Shown: positions 59,842 to 64,000 of the stretch, piece after piece | How positions within the stretch are numbered: the first letter of the stretch is position 1 | How the letters are laid out: every line of letters begins with the position of its first letter | Assembly: GCA_017446265.1 (NCBI GenBank) | Contig: JAFSRD010000027.1 | Coordinates: 161,686 to 225,685 of the forward strand | Length of the DNA: 64,000 nucleotides | Reading direction: 5' to 3' | Source of the DNA: Treponema sp. | GTDB taxonomy: Bacteria; Spirochaetota; Spirochaetia; Treponematales; Treponemataceae | Program-made: the position numbers and the translations under genes | The notes under the pieces: generated by a model | Database searches by the model: none | What the model was told of the DNA's origin: nothing | Seen by the model: the letters and a program-made list of their open reading frames with translations, nothing else

Positions 59842-60870
59842 ATGAAACGAAGATTTATTATTCTTTCGATATGTTTTGCGTTTGTTGCAACTGCGCTCAC
59901 GGCGCAGCGGACGACTCTTAAAATCGCGACTATTGCACCAAGCCGTTCTGCATGGGATGTGCAGGAGCGGTTGCTTGCGCAAGATTGGGCAAAAGATACT
60001 GACGGACGCATTCAGCTTCAGTTTATGGGGGCAACTGCTATGGGCGGTGAAACAGGCGTCATTCAAAAACTCAATTCTGTGCGTCCCGGTCAAAAAGCGC
60101 CCATTGACGGAGCAATTTTCACAAGTCTTGGCATAGCAACGCTCGTTCCAGAGGCGCATGTTTTGACAATGGCTGTGCCGTTTATGTTTCGTAATCAAGA
60201 GGAAGTTGATTTAGTGCTTGAAACATTTGAGCCGCGTTTTCAAAAAGCGATAAAAGACAAAGGCTATGTACTCATGGGTTGGTTCAATGTGGGTTGGGCA
60301 TATTTTTACACAAAAAAGCCTGTGCGTACGCCGAACGATTTGAAAACGCAAAAACTTTCTGTTTCACTCATGGGGCTTCCGCAGCTTACAGATGCGTTTA
60401 AAGCGGTAGGATTTCTTACTGTCGATGTCGCGCCTGACAAAATGCTGCAAAGCATGAAGACACCCGGTGGCGTGGAAGGATTTTACTCAATTCCCATGTA
60501 CGCATATGCAGGGCAGTATTACAAGTCTGTTGAATATATTTTGGACGCGCCGTTTTGTCCTGTCATGGCGGCATTTGTCATCTCTGAAAGTTCATGGAAT
60601 AAAATCTCTGATGCAGACAAGCGCGTTATGATGGCTGCGGTAGAAAAAGCCGAAGAAAATTTTGTCAAGGCACAGCGCACATCAGATGCAGAATATCTTG
60701 AACGGTGTGTTGCAGGTGGTTGCACGCTTGTAAAGTTGACAGATGCTGAACGCAAAGTCATGGAAGAAACATTGAACAGAGATGGCGCAGCGATGATAAA
60801 GACAGGTCTTGTCGATGAGCAATTTTTTGCCGACATAAATGCGCTTCTTAAAAAACACCGTGGAGAATAA
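59842..60870 (+). CDS. tatP: TRAP transporter substrate-binding protein TatP (DctP family)
   Basis: A 342-residue periplasmic receptor. Signal peptide FIILSICFAFVATALTA, then TTLKIATIAPSRSAWDVQER, the DctP-type GGETGVIQKLN and SVSLMGLPQLTDAFKAVG regions, and the ligand arginine region near KKPVRTPNDLKTQK. It hands substrate to TatQM. DctP receptors bind organic acids, though the treponemal TPAT has been proposed to bind hydrophobic ligands. AGGAG precedes the ATG at 59842. It lies 57 bp after tatT. Confidence 0.93.
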   Translation: MKRRFIILSICFAFVATALTAQRTTLKIATIAPSRSAWDVQERLLAQDWAKDTDGRIQLQFMGATAMGGETGVIQKLNSVRPGQKAPIDGAIFTSLGIATLVPEAHVLTMAVPFMFRNQEEVDLVLETFEPRFQKAIKDKGYVLMGWFNVGWAYFYTKKPVRTPNDLKTQKLSVSLMGLPQLTDAFKAVGFLTVDVAPDKMLQSMKTPGGVEGFYSIPMYAYAGQYYKSVEYILDAPFCPVMAAFVISESSWNKISDADKRVMMAAVEKAEENFVKAQRTSDAEYLERCVAGGCTLVKLTDAERKVMEETLNRDGAAMIKTGLVDEQFFADINALLKKHRGE

Positions 60871-60881
60871 CGAGCAATATT

Positions 60882-62714
60882 ATGATACGCAAAATTGAAA
60901 ATGCAATTGCTGTTGGTTGTGTTGCGCTGCTTGCAGTCATCCCGTTTATATTTAAATTTCTGCAAGGTGCATGCCACATCCAAGTGTCTGGGGCAGACAG
61001 CGCCGTCATCCATTTTGTATTTTTATTTGCATGCTTTGCAGGAATCATTACGTGGCGCGAGGAGCGTCATTTGAGTCTTGCTTCTCTTACTTCTAAATTG
61101 CCGCAAAAAATTCAAATGCCTGTTGAAGCGGTAAAAACAGCTGTCACTGCGTGCATACTCATGGCGCTTTTTGTAAATGCGTTGTGCCAGCTCGTAAATC
61201 CTGCGCAATTTGCAACTTCATTTTGGGGCATAAGTACGCGCATATTTTTTATGTTTTTGCCTGTATGCTATGCTGCAATTATCGTCATGCTCGGTGCAAA
61301 GAAAAAGCATCTTGTTGCAACACTCTGCGGCATTGTGCTCGGTCTGCTTGTTGCCATAGGACCGCTTACTGGCATTTTGTATTATATGTTTGGCGTTGCA
61401 GATGTGCCGCGCTTGTACGCGTTCAACGACGCATGGATTTCGCTTTCATATACATTCAAATTGCCGTTCCTTGTGATTTTTGTGTTGCTCGCATTTCTCG
61501 GCGTGCCGCTTTTTCTTGTGCTTGCAGGAATCGCGTATGTTTTGTTTTCGCAGAGTGGCGGCTATGTTGACGTCATTCCGCTTGAAACGTACCGCATTTT
61601 AACAGACCGCAATATTGCGGCAATTCCACTTTTTACTATTGCAGGATATATTCTTGCACAGTCGAGCGCAGGGCGTCGTTATGTTGCTGTTTTCAAAGCG
61701 TTGTTCGGACCATTTCGAGGCGGCACAGTCATTGCTGCTGTCATTGTAACAACATTTTTCAGTACGTTTACAGGTGTTTCAGGCGTTACAATTCTTGCGC
61801 TCGGTTCGTTGCTCTCTGTTGTGCTCGTTGGCTCGGGCTACTCTCAGGACAATGCAGAGTCGCTCGTGACTGCTTCGGGTGCAATAGGGTTGCTGTTTCC
61901 GCCCAGCGCTGCGATAATCATGTACGCCACTGTTAATTATTTTTCAATTAGCAATGTGTTTGATTTGTTTAAAGCTGCACTCATTCCAGGTGTTGTCATG
62001 GCGCTTGCTGTGATGGCAACAGGTTTTGCGCTCGACAAAGCAGTTGCACGTCCAAAGTTTTCATGGCGTGAAGTAGGGCAGGCTGCTCGGCATTGCATTC
62101 CCGAATTGTTAATGCCCGTATGTATCTGCATGTTTTATTTTGGAGGATTTTTTGACCTGTTTGAAGTAGCCGCATTTGCTGTCGTGTACGCGTTTTGCCT
62201 TTCTACGTTTGTGCGGCGTGACTTTGCGCTCAAAAAATCTGCTGAAGTTGTTGCGGACAGCGTGCCTGTTTCAGGCGGCGTGCTCTTTATTTTGGGTGCC
62301 GCTTCAGGCATCTCATACTTTATGCTTGATGCAGATGTTCCTGCCCTGCTCACCGAATATATTACGCAGTACGTGACAAATCCGTACGTATTCCTTATTT
62401 TAATGAATCTCGTGCTGCTCATCGTTGGCTGCCTCATGGACATGTTTTCTGCCATCCTCATCGTGTCGCCGCTTTTACTGCCGCTCGCAGAGTCGTTCGG
62501 CGTTTCCGCAGTGCGCGCCGCTGTCATTTTTTTGATGAACCTTTCGATAGGTTTTTTGACGCCGCCTGTAGGCATGGATTTGTTCATTTCATCGTATACG
62601 TTCAACAAGCCGCTTTCGCGCGTTATAAAAGGAATAGTGCCGTTCCTCATTGTACAACTTGCGGTGCTTATGCTCATTACATATGTGCCGTTCTTTACAG
62701 AAGTGCTGTTGTAA
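60882..62714 (+). CDS. tatQM: Fused TRAP transporter permease TatQM (small and large subunits)
   Basis: A 610-residue membrane protein joining the DctQ-type small permease (about residues 1-165, four helices) and the DctM-type large permease (about residues 180-610). The large part has VIPLETYRILTDRNIAAIPL, the TVIAAVIVTTFFSTFTGVSG region, GLLFPPSAAIIMYATV and NLSIGFLTPPVGMDLF, all standard DctM blocks. Fusion of Q and M is known in some TRAP systems. It uses an ion gradient. It starts 11 bp after tatP and completes the operon. Confidence 0.93.
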   Translation: MIRKIENAIAVGCVALLAVIPFIFKFLQGACHIQVSGADSAVIHFVFLFACFAGIITWREERHLSLASLTSKLPQKIQMPVEAVKTAVTACILMALFVNALCQLVNPAQFATSFWGISTRIFFMFLPVCYAAIIVMLGAKKKHLVATLCGIVLGLLVAIGPLTGILYYMFGVADVPRLYAFNDAWISLSYTFKLPFLVIFVLLAFLGVPLFLVLAGIAYVLFSQSGGYVDVIPLETYRILTDRNIAAIPLFTIAGYILAQSSAGRRYVAVFKALFGPFRGGTVIAAVIVTTFFSTFTGVSGVTILALGSLLSVVLVGSGYSQDNAESLVTASGAIGLLFPPSAAIIMYATVNYFSISNVFDLFKAALIPGVVMALAVMATGFALDKAVARPKFSWREVGQAARHCIPELLMPVCICMFYFGGFFDLFEVAAFAVVYAFCLSTFVRRDFALKKSAEVVADSVPVSGGVLFILGAASGISYFMLDADVPALLTEYITQYVTNPYVFLILMNLVLLIVGCLMDMFSAILIVSPLLLPLAESFGVSAVRAAVIFLMNLSIGFLTPPVGMDLFISSYTFNKPLSRVIKGIVPFLIVQLAVLMLITYVPFFTEVLL

Positions 62715-62878
62715 ATTGTTAAGACTGCCAGCTACGGCATGGTGACGCGTGCTGTAGTGCAAAATGCCAAAATCGCTTGCGAATTAAAAAAATGACAAAA
62801 GTCGCAAAAAACATTTGACATGCTGCTAATTATGACATACAATGTAAGACAATAATATAACCTCATAGGAGGCCTCAT
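62715..62878 (+). other. Intergenic gap between tatQM and the ABC ATPase
   Basis: 164 bp holding the ugpC-type promoter in its right half. No repeat or gene seen in the left half. Confidence 0.5.
62815..62843 (+). promoter_or_regulatory. Promoter of the UgpC/MsmK-type ATPase gene
   Basis: TTGACA (62815-62820), 17-bp spacer, TACAAT (62838-62843). A leader of about 28 nt with AGGAGG follows, so this is a strong classical start. Confidence 0.8.
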
Positions 62879-64000
62879 ATGGCAAAAGTAGAACTTAAAG
62901 GCGTTGGTAAAATTTATGAAGGTACGGAACATGCCGTAGCAAATGCCAACATCACTGTAGAAGACAAAGAGTTTTGTGTTTTCGTCGGTCCGTCAGGTTG
63001 CGGAAAATCGACAACGCTTCGCATGATTGCAGGTCTTGAAGACATCACTGAAGGCAAGTTGTATATTGACGGTGTAGAAATGAATGATGTGCCGCCAAAA
63101 GACCGCGACATTGCCATGGTATTCCAAAACTACGCACTGTATCCGCACATGACAGTGTACGACAACATGGCGTTTGGTCTTAAGATTCGCAAAATGGACA
63201 AGGCTGAAATTGACCGCCGCGTAAAAGATGCTGCAAAACAACTTGATTTAACGCAATACCTCAACCGCAAGCCAAAAGCGCTTTCTGGCGGTCAGCGGCA
63301 GCGCGTTGCAGTTGGTCGTGCGATTGTACGCAATCCAAAAGTGTTCCTTTTTGACGAGCCGCTCTCAAACCTTGATGCAAAACTTCGTGTTACGATGCGA
63401 TCAGAGCTTGCCTCGCTGCATCAGCGTCTTCAGGCAACGATGATTTACGTTACGCACGACCAGATTGAGGCTATGACGCTTGGTACAAAAATTGTCGTTA
63501 TGAAAGATGGCATAATCCAGCAAATTGGCGCGCCGCTGTATTTGTACAATACTCCTATCAACAAATTTGTTGCAGGCTTTATAGGCACGCCGCCTATGAA
63601 TTTTATGACAGTTACAGTGCAGGAAAAAGGCGGCAAGATTGTGTGTGATGAAGGTTCGTTCGCAGTTGTAGCTACTGATGCACAGGCAAAAGATCTCAAG
63701 GCGTATGTCGGAAAAGAGATTTCGTTTGGCATTCGCCCTGAGGATATAGACTACGTTGAAAAGCCCGCTGGCGAAAACAACATGCAAATGAAAATTACCA
63801 ACAAAGAGCCGCTCGGCGCAGAAACGCATCTATATCTTGTCACAAACAAAGGGCAGAACATCATCGTGCGGACTTCCGCAAGCGCAGATTTCCGTCTCGG
63901 CGACACAGTGAATTTTGTGCCGAATATGGAAAAAGCAAAGTTTTTTACTTCGGATGACGATGAGCTTAACATTTGTGATAAAGTGGAAAAGAAATGGTAA
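62879..64000 (+). CDS. ugpC: Carbohydrate ABC transporter ATP-binding protein (UgpC/MsmK/MalK family)
   Basis: A 373-residue ATPase, complete (stop at the last base). Walker A GPSGCGKSTTL, Q-loop VFQNYALYPHM, signature ALSGGQRQRVAVGRA, Walker B VFLFDEPLSNLDAKL and switch His in VTHDQIEAM. The C-terminal TOBE/OB domain (ISFGIRPEDIDYV) is of the regulatory sugar-uptake type. In several bacteria one such ATPase serves many sugar permeases; no permease lies beside it here, which fits that role. AGGAGG stands before the ATG. Confidence 0.94.
   Translation: MAKVELKGVGKIYEGTEHAVANANITVEDKEFCVFVGPSGCGKSTTLRMIAGLEDITEGKLYIDGVEMNDVPPKDRDIAMVFQNYALYPHMTVYDNMAFGLKIRKMDKAEIDRRVKDAAKQLDLTQYLNRKPKALSGGQRQRVAVGRAIVRNPKVFLFDEPLSNLDAKLRVTMRSELASLHQRLQATMIYVTHDQIEAMTLGTKIVVMKDGIIQQIGAPLYLYNTPINKFVAGFIGTPPMNFMTVTVQEKGGKIVCDEGSFAVVATDAQAKDLKAYVGKEISFGIRPEDIDYVEKPAGENNMQMKITNKEPLGAETHLYLVTNKGQNIIVRTSASADFRLGDTVNFVPNMEKAKFFTSDDDELNICDKVEKKW

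Noticed and set aside
1..64000. Search for -24/-12 sigma-54 promoters as targets of the first gene
   Set aside because: No convincing TGGCAC-N5-TTGC match was seen by eye in any intergenic region.

Overview
The window looks like chromosomal DNA of a treponeme or close spirochaete relative. Several arrangements match what I remember of Treponema genomes: a sufCBDSU cluster, rpsP-KH-rimM-trmD-rplS followed by a stand-alone FlhB cytoplasmic domain, an extra FliG paralogue, and a TPR-lipoprotein-associated TRAP transporter (TatT, TatP, fused TatQM). No database search was possible, so the assignment rests on protein motifs and gene order. Coding density is high. I saw no rRNA, CRISPR array, phage or transposase. 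All genes are intact except the first, which is cut by the window edge.

Layout. 1-2.6 kb: a sigma-54 activator (5' truncated), a membrane-anchored TPR protein, a lipoprotein and tRNA-Arg. 2.7-7.8 kb (minus): sufC-B-D-S-U for Fe-S assembly. 7.8-8.2 kb: a 113-bp hairpin-bearing repeat. 8.2-10.4 kb (minus): a chemoreceptor. 10.7-15.8 kb (plus): rpsP, khpA-like, rimM, trmD, rplS, then flagellar-export-like and small conserved genes. 16-24 kb: tRNA-Leu, tatD-like, phosphohexomutase, ispH, an oxidoreductase, ddl and murE. 24-27.6 kb: yajC-secD-secF. 27.6-34.8 kb (minus): pncB, tetR-type, uvrB, htrA and a PEGA-domain outer-membrane protein. 35-38.3 kb: superoxide reductase, HAD phosphatase and an EF-G. 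38.6-42.8 kb: a sugar locus (MFS importer, GH2 glycosidase, PfkB kinase). 42.9-48.5 kb: fliG1, an M16C metalloprotease and two unknown genes. 48.6-54.7 kb: clpB, tRNA-Lys, nadE and rlmJ. 54.8-58.7 kb: a small outer-membrane barrel, a GlsB-like protein, an oxidoreductase, tRNA-Val, a KDPG aldolase-VOC fusion and a TtcA-like thiolase. 58.8-62.7 kb: tatT-tatP-tatQM. 62.9-64 kb: a UgpC/MsmK-type ATPase.

The most striking pattern is in start regions. About fifteen genes, mostly first genes of transcription units, have a sigma-70-type -10 hexamer ending only 6-9 nt before the ATG, often with a -35 hexamer at 17-18 bp, and no Shine-Dalgarno sequence. This predicts leaderless mRNAs for fliG1, clpB, htrA, an EF-G, ispH, ddl, murE, tatT and others. 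Genes inside operons and a separate set of lead genes (rpsP, sufC, ugpC, the superoxide reductase) have ordinary ribosome-binding sites. Six of the leaderless starts also share an extended -10 with core GTGCTA, five of them as TGTGCTA. Other non-coding structure includes a four-copy palindromic repeat family, the 113-bp repeat next to the suf promoter, and paired palindromes at the suf transcription start.
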